A stretch of 64,000 nucleotides of DNA from Bacteroidales bacterium. GTDB lineage: Bacteria; Bacteroidota; Bacteroidia; Bacteroidales; F082. The DNA lies in assembly GCA_024400455.1 (NCBI GenBank), contig JAKSMU010000004.1, positions 158,213 through 222,212 of the forward strand, given 5' to 3'. Within the stretch, counting starts at the first letter, position 1, and every line of letters begins with the position of its first letter. The position numbers were made by a program, and so were the translations under genes. The notes under the pieces are model-generated. The model had not been told where the DNA came from, did no database searches, and worked only from the letters and a program-made list of their open reading frames with translations. Positions 33,202-41,417 of the stretch are shown here, piece after piece.

Positions 33202-34044
33202 TCAGAATGTTTTGTGAATGACTTTTGAATCGCCCGACAAATGGCAGTTTTCAGTGTCGGCATCGCCCGTGTAGCGAATTTCGCTGCCGCCGCTCAACGA
33301 GCCATAGATTCTGCCATCGCAATGCAGATTAGCCTTGCTGGCGCCACTCAAAGCACTCTCGCAATTCATACAAGCAAAAGCATAGACGTGGTCAACAACC
33401 TCTGTTCTCAATTCCGAAGCGCCTGAAAAATCGAGTTCGAGATTCTCAACCGAGCCATTTAGCTGTGCCCATGAAGCGCCACTAAAATCAAGATCCAATT
33501 TACTTGCAATCAAACTATTAGCCGTCACCGATGAAGCGCCACTAAAATCAAGATCCAATTTACTTGCAATCAAACTATTAGCCGTCACCGATGATTCGCC
33601 CGAAAGACTGACATCTATTTCGTTGGCCCTCAAGTTACCCTTGAACAGCGAGTTGCCAGAGGCTGCAATTTCAATCTCATCAGCTTCGAGGTCTCCATTA
33701 AAGGATGAAGTCCCACTCAAGTTCACTTCACGAAGTTGTGCATTGCAAGGCAGCAAAACCCGAATTGGCGAAGGCAGGAAATCGAAGATTTGCTTGCGAT
33801 ACATTTTCAGTTCGCCTTCTACAAGCTTCATTTCAAAGTTTGATATTATGCCTTCGTCGGCCGTCACAGTGACCAACTCGACTTGGTCACTGAAACTAAC
33901 TGAGATATTGTTTCTAACCGACAATTCATCATACCAACCTGGAACATCGAAAGTCTTGGTAGCTTCAACGCCTGTGAGTTTTTCCTTCACGCAGCTGCTC
34001 ATCAAAAAAACTGCTGCCACAATTAAGAGAATGTGTTTTTTCAT
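33202..34044 (-). CDS. Surface lipoprotein with DUF2807-like (GIN/adhesin head) beta-repeat domain
   Basis: This 280-residue protein starts with a lipoprotein signal peptide (ILLIVAAVFLMSSC, Cys at about residue 18). The remainder is a DUF2807-type beta-structure: a Ser/Gly/Ala-rich ladder in which short strands recur (LDLDFSGAS, EIEIAASGNSLFKGN, IDVSLSGESSVTAN, GSLSGGSEI). This fold is expected to be a beta-helix exposed at a membrane surface. Two adjacent 20-residue units are identical because of a perfect 60-bp tandem duplication. The start at 34044 follows a TATCTTTG promoter. A TetR gene follows one base after the stop. Confidence 0.85.
   Translation of the reverse strand: MKKHILLIVAAVFLMSSCVKEKLTGVEATKTFDVPGWYDELSVRNNISVSFSDQVELVTVTADEGIISNFEMKLVEGELKMYRKQIFDFLPSPIRVLLPCNAQLREVNLSGTSSFNGDLEADEIEIAASGNSLFKGNLRANEIDVSLSGESSVTANSLIASKLDLDFSGASSVTANSLIASKLDLDFSGASWAQLNGSVENLELDFSGASELRTEVVDHVYAFACMNCESALSGASKANLHCDGRIYGSLSGGSEIRYTGDADTENCHLSGDSKVIHKTF
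33471..33590. repeat. Perfect 60-bp tandem duplication within the lipoprotein gene
   Basis: Positions 33471-33530 and 33531-33590 are identical, and four further bases match. The unit is a multiple of three and encodes SVTANSLIASKLDLDFSGAS twice, so the frame is kept. Confidence 0.98.
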
Positions 34045-34111
34045 AGTAAAAATGCCGTTTTTACTCGTCGGCTCATCGAGATTAAAAAAATAATAATCTG
34101 AAAATCGCCGG

Positions 34112-34139
34112 CAAAGATATGTAACCAAATGGTAACATA
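34112..34139 (-). promoter_or_regulatory. Promoter and candidate TetR operator of the lipoprotein-tetR operon
   Basis: The -7 box TATCTTTG is at 34112-34119 on the minus strand. Overlapping it by two bases and extending upstream is a 22-bp imperfect palindrome, TATGTAACC AAAT GGTAACATA, with 8 of 9 arm positions paired. It lies in the -33 to -7 spacer, a usual repressor site. Confidence 0.5.
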
Positions 34140-34150
34140 CAAGCGATATT

Positions 34151-36034
34151 TTAAAAAACATCAGATTTCAGTCGAAACTTCCAATGGTTTTCAGCATTGG
34201 CCGGCACGTTGATTTGGTCGTCCTTCGGGTCAGCCGACCAATTGTTTTCGTCGGTGTCGAGCAAATCTTGAATAGGGAAAATATTCCAGCAAGCCGGACT
34301 ATCCATAATTCTCTCAATCACCATCTTAATGGAGGTTGAAGAGGGTGTTTCTCCTTTCTCAGTCAACCACGCACGAAGTGTTGGCATATCATGTGTGCCC
34401 GTAGTAAAGACGCTGTTCATTGGAACATCTTCGGTTTGCACCATGGCGCGACCGAAAATTTTTGGCATCCGCTCCACCTCAAGGCTCTTGATGCCCAGCT
34501 GTCGCATCACCTCGGGAACAGTGGCGGGAATCATGCCAAGGTCTTCACCACAAGCAACCATTTCCGTTGCACCTATTATTATTGGCAACTTTTCCATTGC
34601 GCTTTGCTTCCAAAACTCGTTGTGGCGATGATAGAAAAAGTCGTCGTAGAGCCTATCGATGGCGGCCTTTTGCTTCTCATCGAGCGTTTTATACAAATCC
34701 GTCTTCTGCAAGGCGATGCGTGGATGGAATTTGTCCTTTTGGTATGAATCCCTGATGAAAAGCGTCTCCAAATCATTGGTCACATGTTTTTCTTCATTGA
34801 ACTGAAAACCAAAGTCTTCAATCTCGTTTTCCGACAAAGGCAAGGCCGGATTGAAATGTCCCAGCAAGCCTGACTTCGTGCCTTTTGGAATTTCCCAAAT
34901 GCGGAAAAAACCAAGAATATGGTCGATGCGATAGGCATCGAAATAACGCGCCATGACCTGCAAGCGACGACGCCACCAAGCAAAACCATCACGCTTCATC
35001 GCAGTCCAGTTATAAGTCGGGAAGCCCCAATTCTGTCCCTCTTCGGCAAAGTCGTCGGGCGGCGCACCAGCCTGGGCATTGCAGTTGAACAAATCGGGGT
35101 GGCTATACACATCAGCACCTTGCGGATTGACACCAATGGGCAAATCGCCTTTCAGCATGATGCCTTTGGAATGCAGATAGTTTACAGCCTCACGCAACTG
35201 CTTGTCGCAATGGAATTGCAGGAAATAATAGAACTCACGGCAACCTTCGCCAGCATGTTCCGACCAACGGTTGAAATCAGTTGTATTGTTAACATCGCGT
35301 CGTGCGCAGAAATCGGCGTAAGGGACAAGCCAATCCTCGTTTTGTGCAAAAAACGACTTAAAACATTCATCCTTTTGCAACAACTCCCATTGCTGCGCGA
35401 AAGCGGTTTTCAAGTACTTCCATTTGATTTTCAACACATTCGGATAATCCACAAACGGAAGCAAATTGAGTTGCTGCTGCTCATCTATGAAAAGTTCGTT
35501 CTCTTCAACACCCAAATTCTGAAGATTCAGATAAACCGGATTCAAGGCAAAAGCCGAAATGGCATTATAAGGATAAGAATCGTGCCAATCGAAATGCGCA
35601 GTGGTATCATTGATTGGCAGCAGTTGTATGATTTTCAAATTATTGGCCACACACCAATCGGCCAATTTTATCAAGTCGGAAAATTCGCCAATGCCAAAAT
35701 CGCTATCGCTACGCAAACTGAAAAGCGGAACGGCCACACCTATCTTTTTCTCCATGGTTTCAGCATCAAAGGCATCCCACACCGACTTTGAAGCTTTCCA
35801 ACAACGGTTTACGCGAATTTCCCATCTGATTAGCCCATTTTCCTTGATAATATATTTATATTCAATGGTTTCCGACTCATCAAGTTCTATGATGACCGAC
35901 CAATAACCATTATCCACATAACGCATCGCAAGAGCATTTTCAGGGTCCCATGAACCCAAAGCCTCGGCATTGCCAACAAGGAAAAGTTCCTCGCCCCAAT
36001 GACTATCATATTTTAAGTGAAAAATGACTTTCAT
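34151..36034 (-). CDS. malQ: 4-alpha-glucanotransferase (amylomaltase) with N-terminal CBM20
   Basis: MalQ transfers glucan segments between maltodextrins. A starch-binding CBM20 domain covers about residues 1-105 (GNAEALGSWDPENALAMRY). The GH77 barrel follows, with the nucleophile region AYRIDHILGFFRIWEIP, the acid/base region ATEMVACGEDLGMIP and the third Asp in TGTHDMPTLRAW. At 627 residues it is shorter than the two-CBM20 DPE2-like enzymes of many Bacteroidota, since only one CBM20 is evident. The ATG at 36034 coincides with the start of the CBM20 fold. The -7 box TACTTTTG ends only four bases before it, implying a leaderless or nearly leaderless mRNA. Confidence 0.93.
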   Translation of the reverse strand: MKVIFHLKYDSHWGEELFLVGNAEALGSWDPENALAMRYVDNGYWSVIIELDESETIEYKYIIKENGLIRWEIRVNRCWKASKSVWDAFDAETMEKKIGVAVPLFSLRSDSDFGIGEFSDLIKLADWCVANNLKIIQLLPINDTTAHFDWHDSYPYNAISAFALNPVYLNLQNLGVEENELFIDEQQQLNLLPFVDYPNVLKIKWKYLKTAFAQQWELLQKDECFKSFFAQNEDWLVPYADFCARRDVNNTTDFNRWSEHAGEGCREFYYFLQFHCDKQLREAVNYLHSKGIMLKGDLPIGVNPQGADVYSHPDLFNCNAQAGAPPDDFAEEGQNWGFPTYNWTAMKRDGFAWWRRRLQVMARYFDAYRIDHILGFFRIWEIPKGTKSGLLGHFNPALPLSENEIEDFGFQFNEEKHVTNDLETLFIRDSYQKDKFHPRIALQKTDLYKTLDEKQKAAIDRLYDDFFYHRHNEFWKQSAMEKLPIIIGATEMVACGEDLGMIPATVPEVMRQLGIKSLEVERMPKIFGRAMVQTEDVPMNSVFTTGTHDMPTLRAWLTEKGETPSSTSIKMVIERIMDSPACWNIFPIQDLLDTDENNWSADPKDDQINVPANAENHWKFRLKSDVF

Positions 36035-36038
36035 GCCA

Positions 36039-36046
36039 CAAAAGTA
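36039..36046 (-). promoter_or_regulatory. Promoter -7 box for malQ, four bases from the ATG
   Basis: The minus strand reads TACTTTTG-TGGC-ATG. Transcription would start at or beside the start codon. Confidence 0.55.
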
Positions 36047-36087
36047 CTTTTTATTCCATAAACCTCGTTCCGCATTGCACATTTTAT

Positions 36088-36095
36088 TAGTTTTG
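36088..36095 (+). promoter_or_regulatory. Promoter -7 box for the hexapeptide acyltransferase gene
   Basis: TAGTTTTG, 20 bases before the ATG at 36115, divergent from malQ. Confidence 0.6.
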
Positions 36096-36114
36096 CGAGC
36101 AAAACAGCAACGAA

Positions 36115-36780
36115 ATGACCACATTCGACTTTTTCAACATCCTTCGTTCCATTCCGAAAACCTTGCGTTTCAACTTGCATTATTTTCCTTTCGCCACGGC
36201 CATCAAAATGCCTGTAATCGTTTCGCACCGCACTTTCCTACGCGAAATGCATGGCAAAGTGAATTTGCCGGAAAACATAGAAACTGCGATGGTTAAAATC
36301 GGCTTTGGCGATGTAGGCCACTACGACCGCAAACGTTCACGCACGATTTGGCAAGTGAGCGGCGAAGTGAATTTCGCTGGAAAGGCAAGCATTGGCCACG
36401 GCTCGAAGATTTCGGTGCGAGGAAAACTGAATTTAGGCAGTAAATTCAACATAACTGCTGAAAGCACAATAGTTTGCGCCAAAGAAATCACTTTCGGGAA
36501 CGACTGCCTTGTGAGTTGGGATGTGCTGGTGATGGACACTGACGAGCATCCTGTTTTTAACAAGGAGCACGAGCGCATCAATCCTGACAAGCCGATTACA
36601 GTCGGCAACCATGTCTGGATTGGCTGTAAGTGCGTGTTGCTGAAAGGCGCAGAAGTCCCGAATGACACGGTGTTGGCTGCGGGAACACAATTGCGTTCGT
36701 CTTTTGCCGGTGAAAATCAGATTGTTGGAGGCAATCCGCCCGCCATTTTGAAACGCGATGTGACGTGGGAACACGAATAA
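36115..36780 (+). CDS. Left-handed beta-helix (hexapeptide) acyltransferase
   Basis: This 221-residue protein has imperfect hexapeptide repeats from about residue 80 to 205 (for example INVRGKLNLG-type turns such as ISVRGKLNLGSKFNITAEST, and ITVGNHVWIGCKCVLLKGAE). The acceptor-site His is in MDTDEHPVF, and VVGGNPPAIL-type sequence (IVGGNPPAILKRDV) ends the helix. It fits O-acetyltransferases of the WcaF/LacA/maltose-acetyltransferase group. The N terminus (about 1-75) is not a standard maltose-acetyltransferase cap. The acceptor sugar is unknown; capsule, LPS or glycan decoration is possible. It diverges from malQ and ends in a strong terminator. Confidence 0.85.
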   Translation: MTTFDFFNILRSIPKTLRFNLHYFPFATAIKMPVIVSHRTFLREMHGKVNLPENIETAMVKIGFGDVGHYDRKRSRTIWQVSGEVNFAGKASIGHGSKISVRGKLNLGSKFNITAESTIVCAKEITFGNDCLVSWDVLVMDTDEHPVFNKEHERINPDKPITVGNHVWIGCKCVLLKGAEVPNDTVLAAGTQLRSSFAGENQIVGGNPPAILKRDVTWEHE

Positions 36781-36783
36781 ATA

Positions 36784-36820
36784 AAAAGTGCGGAACAGTT
36801 AAATGCTCCGCACTTTTGTT
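36784..36820. terminator. Terminator between the acyltransferase gene and adk
   Basis: AAAAGTGCGGA / TCCGCACTTTT, an 11-bp stem with a 12-base loop. The A/T flanks allow it to act on both strands. Confidence 0.85.
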
Positions 36821-36838
36821 TTTATCGAGGAATGAACC

Positions 36839-37408
36839 TTAGAGCGTTTCAATCACCTTACAGAGATTTTCGAAAATCTGGGGAATTTCGCCAACGCCAT
36901 TCACTGGATACAAGTTGCCTTTGCCTTGGTAGAAATCAAGGACTGGGCGTGTCTTGGCTTCGTATTCCACGAAACGATGCTTGATGGATTCGAGGTTGTC
37001 GTCGGCACGGCCACTGGTCTTGCCGCGTTCAAGCATACGCTCGATGAGCATTTCTTCTGGCACCTCAAGACTGAGGACGCCAGAAAGATTCATGTTGAAT
37101 TTCTTCATCATATCGTCGAGGATTTCGGCTTGCTTCACGGTGCGTGGATAACCGTCGAAGAGGAATCCTGCCGATTCGCGGTTTTCAGAAATCTTCTTTT
37201 CAATGATTTTTGCCACGATTTCATCAGAAACGAGGTTACCTTGCCCGATGATTTCCTTAACTTGAAGACCTAATTCGGTTTCAGCGGCGATTTCTTCACG
37301 CAGGATTTCTCCTGTCGAGATGTAGGTCAGATTGTATTTTTCGCGCAGGAATTGCGATTGCGTTCCTTTGCCGGCTCCTGGAGGACCAAATAAAATGATG
37401 TTACGCAT
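36839..37408 (-). CDS. adk: Adenylate kinase
   Basis: Adk interconverts ATP, AMP and two ADP. The P-loop GPPGAGKGTQ is at residues 7-16, followed by TGEILREEI, DGYPRTVKQAE and GRADDN with the catalytic Arg residues. At 189 residues it is the short form without the zinc-type LID insert. It starts 17 bases after hpt, and the two purine-related genes are probably one transcript. Confidence 0.97.
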   Translation of the reverse strand: MRNIILFGPPGAGKGTQSQFLREKYNLTYISTGEILREEIAAETELGLQVKEIIGQGNLVSDEIVAKIIEKKISENRESAGFLFDGYPRTVKQAEILDDMMKKFNMNLSGVLSLEVPEEMLIERMLERGKTSGRADDNLESIKHRFVEYEAKTRPVLDFYQGKGNLYPVNGVGEIPQIFENLCKVIETL

Positions 37409-37425
37409 GTCTTTATTGTAATTGT

Positions 37426-37965
37426 TTAGTCTTCGATAATTTTATAAATGTCTGGCAAATTGCGGCCTTGTTCGTTGTAATCAAGTCCAAAACCAACGAT
37501 GAATTCGTTGTCGATATCCATGACTTTGTACTGAATCGGAAAATCGCATTTGAACAGCTGAGGCTTGAAAAACAAAGTGGCGACCCGGACATCGGCTGCA
37601 CCTAAATCGTTGAGTTTGTGAATGGTGTAGTTGATGGTTTGCCCAGTCTCGATAATGTCTTCAACGATAACCACATGACGGCCTTCGATGGAATGGTCCA
37701 AGCCGATGAGTTCCCTGACTACGTTGGTCGATGCAGTGCCGCTGTATGATGACAGTTTCACGAAAGAAATCTCGCAAGGAATGGTCAGTTTCTTGAACAG
37801 TTCGGAAGCGAACATGAAGGCTCCGTTGAGTATCACGAGGAAGAGCGGATTCTTTCCTCTCATGTCGTTGCTAATCTGTTCGGCGATGGGTTGTATCTTT
37901 TTTTCTATTTCTTCCTGCGGAATATAAATGGAAAATTCCTTGTCTAATACTTTTACTGTTTTCAT
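37426..37965 (-). CDS. hpt: Hypoxanthine phosphoribosyltransferase
   Basis: This salvage enzyme makes IMP or GMP from the free bases and PRPP. The PRPP-binding loop is VVIVEDIIETGQTINY (about residues 96-111), with FLVILNGAFMFASEL and KLSSYSGT upstream and a C-terminal ...IVGFGLDYNEQGRNLPDI. The length of 179 is standard. The promoter TATATTTG lies 45 bases upstream; adk follows. The divergent neighbour, purE, is also a purine gene. Confidence 0.96.
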   Translation of the reverse strand: MKTVKVLDKEFSIYIPQEEIEKKIQPIAEQISNDMRGKNPLFLVILNGAFMFASELFKKLTIPCEISFVKLSSYSGTASTNVVRELIGLDHSIEGRHVVIVEDIIETGQTINYTIHKLNDLGAADVRVATLFFKPQLFKCDFPIQYKVMDIDNEFIVGFGLDYNEQGRNLPDIYKIIED

Positions 37966-38009
37966 TGTCAGATAGTTATATAACGCAAACTTTTGCTTGC
38001 ATTGTCTGA

Positions 38010-38017
38010 CAAATATA
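38010..38017 (-). promoter_or_regulatory. Promoter -7 box for hpt-adk
   Basis: The minus strand reads TATATTTG. A perfect inverted pair TTGTCAGA / TCTGACAA (37965-37972 and 38005-38012) spans from this box to the hpt start codon. Confidence 0.6.
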
Positions 38018-38056
38018 CAAATTGAATTTGTTGTTTCACCATAAAAGGAAAAAAAC

Positions 38057-38064
38057 TATTTTTG
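38057..38064 (+). promoter_or_regulatory. Promoter -7 box for purE
   Basis: TATTTTTG with TTTGTTG about 23 bases upstream; the leader to the ATG is about 70 bases. Confidence 0.6.
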
Positions 38065-38136
38065 CTGATGGAGATTCTGGGTATATTTTGCCTCAATACT
38101 CCTAACTCCTAATTCTTAACACCTAAATAAAAAGGT

Positions 38137-38643
38137 ATGAATCCGATAGTTAGCATAATCATGGGAAGCACATCCGACCTTCCCGTTTTGGAAAAAGCCG
38201 CTCAGTTTTTCGATGAGATGGAGATCCCTTTTGAAATGAATGCCTTGAGTGCTCACCGCACACCTCAAGAAGTGGAACAATTTGCCCGTGAGGCAAAAGG
38301 CCGTGGCATAAAAATCATTATCGCTGCCGCAGGCATGGCTGCCGCTTTGCCAGGCGTCATTGCTGCCAACACCACTTTACCTGTCATCGGTGTCCCTGTC
38401 AAAGGCATGCTTGATGGCATGGATGCCATGTTGTCAATTATCCAGATGCCTCCAGGCATTCCGGTTGCTACCGTTGGCGTGAATGCTTCGCTGAATGCTG
38501 CCATCCTTGCTGCAGAGATGCTGGCTTTGCGTGATGCCGAAATGGCTGTCAAAGTAGAAAACTATAAGAATAGCCTCAAAAATAAGATCACCAAGGCAAA
38601 TGCCGAGTTGAAAGAGGTGAAATACAAGTTTAAGACGAATTAA
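38137..38643 (+). CDS. purE: 5-(carboxyamino)imidazole ribonucleotide mutase
   Basis: PurE class I converts N5-CAIR to CAIR in purine synthesis. The substrate loop IIMGSTSDLPVLEKA is at residues 7-21, SAHRTPQ carries the catalytic His, and AAAGMAAALPGVIAA and GVPVKGMLDGMDAMLSIIQM complete the site. The length of 168 is usual. No purK is adjacent. The stop codon overlaps the convergent phosphopantetheinyl transferase stop by three bases, leaving no room for a separate terminator. Confidence 0.97.
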   Translation: MNPIVSIIMGSTSDLPVLEKAAQFFDEMEIPFEMNALSAHRTPQEVEQFAREAKGRGIKIIIAAAGMAAALPGVIAANTTLPVIGVPVKGMLDGMDAMLSIIQMPPGIPVATVGVNASLNAAILAAEMLALRDAEMAVKVENYKNSLKNKITKANAELKEVKYKFKTN

Positions 38644-39242
38644 GGCTTCAGGATTTTCCTGCAAGTCGTGTAAATGAATCCTTCTTCTAAGCAAGGATGC
38701 GTTTCTATTTCCAGATTTGACAACAATTGCGGGGTGAGCAAATCCCGCAAATTGTTTGTTATGCCTTTGCCTGAGCATTTCAGCACGGCTTCTTTAATAG
38801 TCCAGAGGCGAATGAATTCAGCATTGGAATTGGCCGATCCTTCAATGCTGGCAATTTCCTGTGCGTTGCAGCAATAATGCAACAAACTGTCGCTGATGCC
38901 CCGTTCCACCGCTTCGATGTCGCAACCGACTTCTGACGTGTCGTCAATCACGCAAAGTATGCCTTTCTTGCAGTGACTGAGGTTGAAATGAATGTCGGGA
39001 TGTTTGCGCAAAATAGGCTTTTCGTTTGCGATGTAGTCAAATTCTATCTCTTCGTCAATGCCGAAATCGTCCTTCAAACCGTTTTTCAGCAGAATGAAAG
39101 CCGCAGCGCATTGCACCCGTCCCATGAGGAATTTGTAGCGCAAAGCCTGCTCCTTTCGCCATTGCGGCAGAAGCGGCAGCATTTCTTGCTCGAATTGCTC
39201 CTGCGTTACGCTTTCGGGATTACGGAAAAGATATGTCTTCAT
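38640..39242 (-). CDS. 4'-phosphopantetheinyl transferase (Sfp-type)
   Basis: This 200-residue enzyme attaches the phosphopantetheine arm of CoA to carrier proteins. The hallmark motifs are FNLSHCKKG (about residues 82-90), GCDIEAVERG with the Mg-binding Asp and Glu, and RLWTIKEAVLKCSGKG. The partner carrier protein is not in this window; fatty-acid ACP or a secondary-metabolite carrier are both possible. It is the last gene of the M16 protease - O-methyltransferase - PPTase operon, starting two bases after the preceding stop. Confidence 0.93.
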   Translation of the reverse strand: MKTYLFRNPESVTQEQFEQEMLPLLPQWRKEQALRYKFLMGRVQCAAAFILLKNGLKDDFGIDEEIEFDYIANEKPILRKHPDIHFNLSHCKKGILCVIDDTSEVGCDIEAVERGISDSLLHYCCNAQEIASIEGSANSNAEFIRLWTIKEAVLKCSGKGITNNLRDLLTPQLLSNLEIETHPCLEEGFIYTTCRKILKP

Positions 39243-39244
39243 GT

Positions 39245-39880
39245 CTATTTCTTTCTAATCATCATCAGACCATCCCTTACAGGCAGCAGTACATTTTCGA
39301 TGCGCGAATCGTCCGTCACCATTTGGTTGAAACGGATGATGGCTTGCGTGTCGCGCTCCTTGGTGTTTGTGTTCAGCACTTTGCCTTCCCAAATCACATT
39401 GTCGGCAAGGATAAAGCCTCCGTTTGAAACCTTATCAATAGCCAAATCATAATAAATCGGATAACTGATTTTGTCGGCATCAATGAAAACGAGGTCGAAA
39501 GGGCCAGAAAGGGTTGGGATGATGCTTTTGGCATCACCCAAAACGAGGTTAATCTTGTTTTCGACTCCTGCTTTAGCGAAATACTTCCTGATGATGTCCT
39601 CGTATTCCTCGTTGGCTTCAATGGTGGTTATTTTGCCATCTTCATCCATGCCACGCGCCATGCAAATGGCTGAATAGCCTGTGAATGTGCCGATTTCAAG
39701 CACGTTTTTGGGCTTCAGCATCTGACAGATGAATTGCAAAAAACGTCCTTGCACCTGTCCTGAAGCCATGCGAGGATTCATCACGTGAAGGTTGGTTTCG
39801 CGATACAATTCCTGCAACACCGCATCGGCTGGCGTGGTATGATTTTCGATATACTCGGATAAAACGTATGGGTCAATCAT
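39245..39880 (-). CDS. Class I SAM-dependent O-methyltransferase
   Basis: This 211-residue methyltransferase is of the caffeoyl-CoA/catechol O-methyltransferase type. The SAM motif is VLEIGTFTGYSAICMARGM (about residues 57-75), the metal-binding region is DLVFIDADKISY, and GGFILADNVIWEGKV completes the core. The substrate cannot be read from sequence. It lies three bases after the M16 protease gene and just before the PPTase, in one operon. Confidence 0.92.
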   Translation of the reverse strand: MIDPYVLSEYIENHTTPADAVLQELYRETNLHVMNPRMASGQVQGRFLQFICQMLKPKNVLEIGTFTGYSAICMARGMDEDGKITTIEANEEYEDIIRKYFAKAGVENKINLVLGDAKSIIPTLSGPFDLVFIDADKISYPIYYDLAIDKVSNGGFILADNVIWEGKVLNTNTKERDTQAIIRFNQMVTDDSRIENVLLPVRDGLMMIRKK

Positions 39881-39883
39881 GGG

Positions 39884-41125
39884 TTACTCTTCTTTTCCTT
39901 CAAAAATCAATGTGCTCAGTTGTTTTTTGTCAAAGACAAGATTTGCAGTTTCCATAATGTCGCTTGCAGTGACGGCATTCACCTTGCGGATGATGTCTTC
40001 CATATATTCCAAAGGTTCGTTCATGATGACTGAACGCGTGATGGAAAGCAATTCGTTCATGCCCGACTCGTAGCCCAAAGCCACTTGCCCGATGATTTGC
40101 TGTTGGGCGTGATTCAATTGCATTGAACCGAGTTTTTGATTGCAAATCTTATCCAATTCCTTATAGGTCAGTTCGATAGACCTATCAAGCGAATCGGGGT
40201 CGACACCCATGTAGATGCTGATGAGGCCTGTGTCGGAATAGGCGTTGTATTGCGATTCGATGGTATAGGCAAAGCCGTATTTCTCGCGAATATTAAGGTT
40301 GAGTCTCGAACTCATGGCGGGGCCACCCAAAATGTTGTTGAGCAAGACAATAGGCATTTTCAGCGGACTGTTGTATTCGGGAGCTATGCCACCAATCATG
40401 CAGTGACTGAGGTGGTTGTGCCTTTCCGCCTTGATATATTGTGGTTTGTAGTTTGTGAATGGCACACGCTGCTTTTTCACGATATGAGCCGGCTGTTCGC
40501 CAAAATAACTCATGGCAAGCCGTTCGAAATCCTTGAAGCTGATGTCGCCAATCGTGCCCAGCACGATTTGGTCGGTGCTGTAATTGTTTGCCATGAAACG
40601 ACGAACATCTTCGCGCGTGAATCCTTTCACCAATTCAGTGGTTCCCAATATGTTCCTGCTCATCGGATGACCTTTGAACATCATTTCCTCAAACACATCA
40701 TAGATTTCGTCAGAAGGCGAATCCAAATAGGAATTGATTTCGTCGAGGATGACTTCCTTCTCCTTGGTCAGTTCGTTTTCAGGGAATGTGGAATGGAAAG
40801 CAATGTCGGCAAACAGGTCGAAAGTGCGCTTGTAATGCTGTTTCAGAAATGAGGCTTGCAGACAGGTTTCTTCCTTAGTGGTGTAGGCATTCAGGTCGCC
40901 GCCGACATTATCGAGACAGCTCAAGATGTGGTATGCCTTGCGGTTTTCGGTGCCTTTGAAAATGGTGTGTTCAATGAAATGCGCCATGCCGTTTTCATGG
41001 TCTTCTTCGTCGCGCGACCCTGTGTTTACCATCAGGACAAGGTGAGCGATCTCTCCACTTTTCTGTTTATGAATCAGCCGGATACCATTTGGCAAAACCG
41101 ATTCGTTATATTTTTCTTCTTGCAT
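39884..41125 (-). CDS. M16-family zinc peptidase (pitrilysin/processing peptidase type)
   Basis: This 413-residue single-chain M16 peptidase has the inverted zinc motif HFIEH (about residues 50-54, in GMAHFIEHTIFKGT) and the downstream Glu in the ELTKEKEVILDEI helix. The C-terminal non-catalytic half has the RMSS-like segment GGPAMSSRLNLNIREKYGFAY. Such enzymes resemble mitochondrial processing peptidase; no signal peptide is evident, so it is probably cytoplasmic. It leads the operon with the methyltransferase and PPTase. Confidence 0.94.
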   Translation of the reverse strand: MQEEKYNESVLPNGIRLIHKQKSGEIAHLVLMVNTGSRDEEDHENGMAHFIEHTIFKGTENRKAYHILSCLDNVGGDLNAYTTKEETCLQASFLKQHYKRTFDLFADIAFHSTFPENELTKEKEVILDEINSYLDSPSDEIYDVFEEMMFKGHPMSRNILGTTELVKGFTREDVRRFMANNYSTDQIVLGTIGDISFKDFERLAMSYFGEQPAHIVKKQRVPFTNYKPQYIKAERHNHLSHCMIGGIAPEYNSPLKMPIVLLNNILGGPAMSSRLNLNIREKYGFAYTIESQYNAYSDTGLISIYMGVDPDSLDRSIELTYKELDKICNQKLGSMQLNHAQQQIIGQVALGYESGMNELLSITRSVIMNEPLEYMEDIIRKVNAVTASDIMETANLVFDKKQLSTLIFEGKEE

Positions 41126-41144
41126 GTTGACAAATTAGAGACGA

Positions 41145-41152
41145 CAAAAATA
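41145..41152 (-). promoter_or_regulatory. Promoter -7 box for the M16 operon
   Basis: The minus strand reads TATTTTTG, 20 bases before the ATG. Confidence 0.65.
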
Positions 41153-41371
41153 CGGATTCTATTGGCAATTGGCGAATATTTCTTATTTTTGCTACCTTAT
41201 TTATTTAGGTGAATGATCAAATTTAGACTACAATATGAAATGGTTTTCGGTTATCAATTGTCGGTTCAAAATAGTTCAAAATGGTAAAGAAACTGTTCAA
41301 AAAGTTTAAATCAAAATGTCTAAAAGTCTAAGAGTCAAAATCACCCATAGCCCTAAATTCAAAATGTAAAC

Positions 41372-41379
41372 TAAATTTG
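41372..41379 (+). promoter_or_regulatory. Promoter -7 box for the T9SS subtilase
   Basis: TAAATTTG, an exact TAnnTTTG match, 39 bases before the ATG. Confidence 0.55.
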
Positions 41380-41417
41380 CGCAATTACTTATAAAAACAC
41401 ATCCAAATCATACGCTT

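Larger units (their letters stand above)
41126..41417. other. AT-rich divergent intergenic region between the M16 operon and the subtilase
   Basis: The region contains the M16 promoter (41145-41152, minus TATTTTTG) and two plus-strand -7 candidates, TATTTTTG at 41184-41191 and TAAATTTG at 41372-41379. The octamer GTTCAAAA occurs three times (41264, 41274, 41295). I see no gene or stable hairpin. Confidence 0.6.

Noticed and set aside
34919..35791. 290-codon plus-strand open frame opposite malQ
   Set aside because: Antisense to the GH77 domain; composition is that of a reverse-complement frame.
37965..38012. RNA hairpin sequestering the hpt start codon (TTGTCAGA / TCTGACAA)
   Set aside because: The distal arm overlaps the -7 box and would lie upstream of the predicted transcript start, so both arms would not be in the mRNA. 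It could still be a DNA site.
41264..41303. Three GTTCAAAA octamers as a possible regulatory array
   Set aside because: Spacing is uneven (10 and 21 bases) and the surroundings are AT-rich, so chance is a sufficient explanation.
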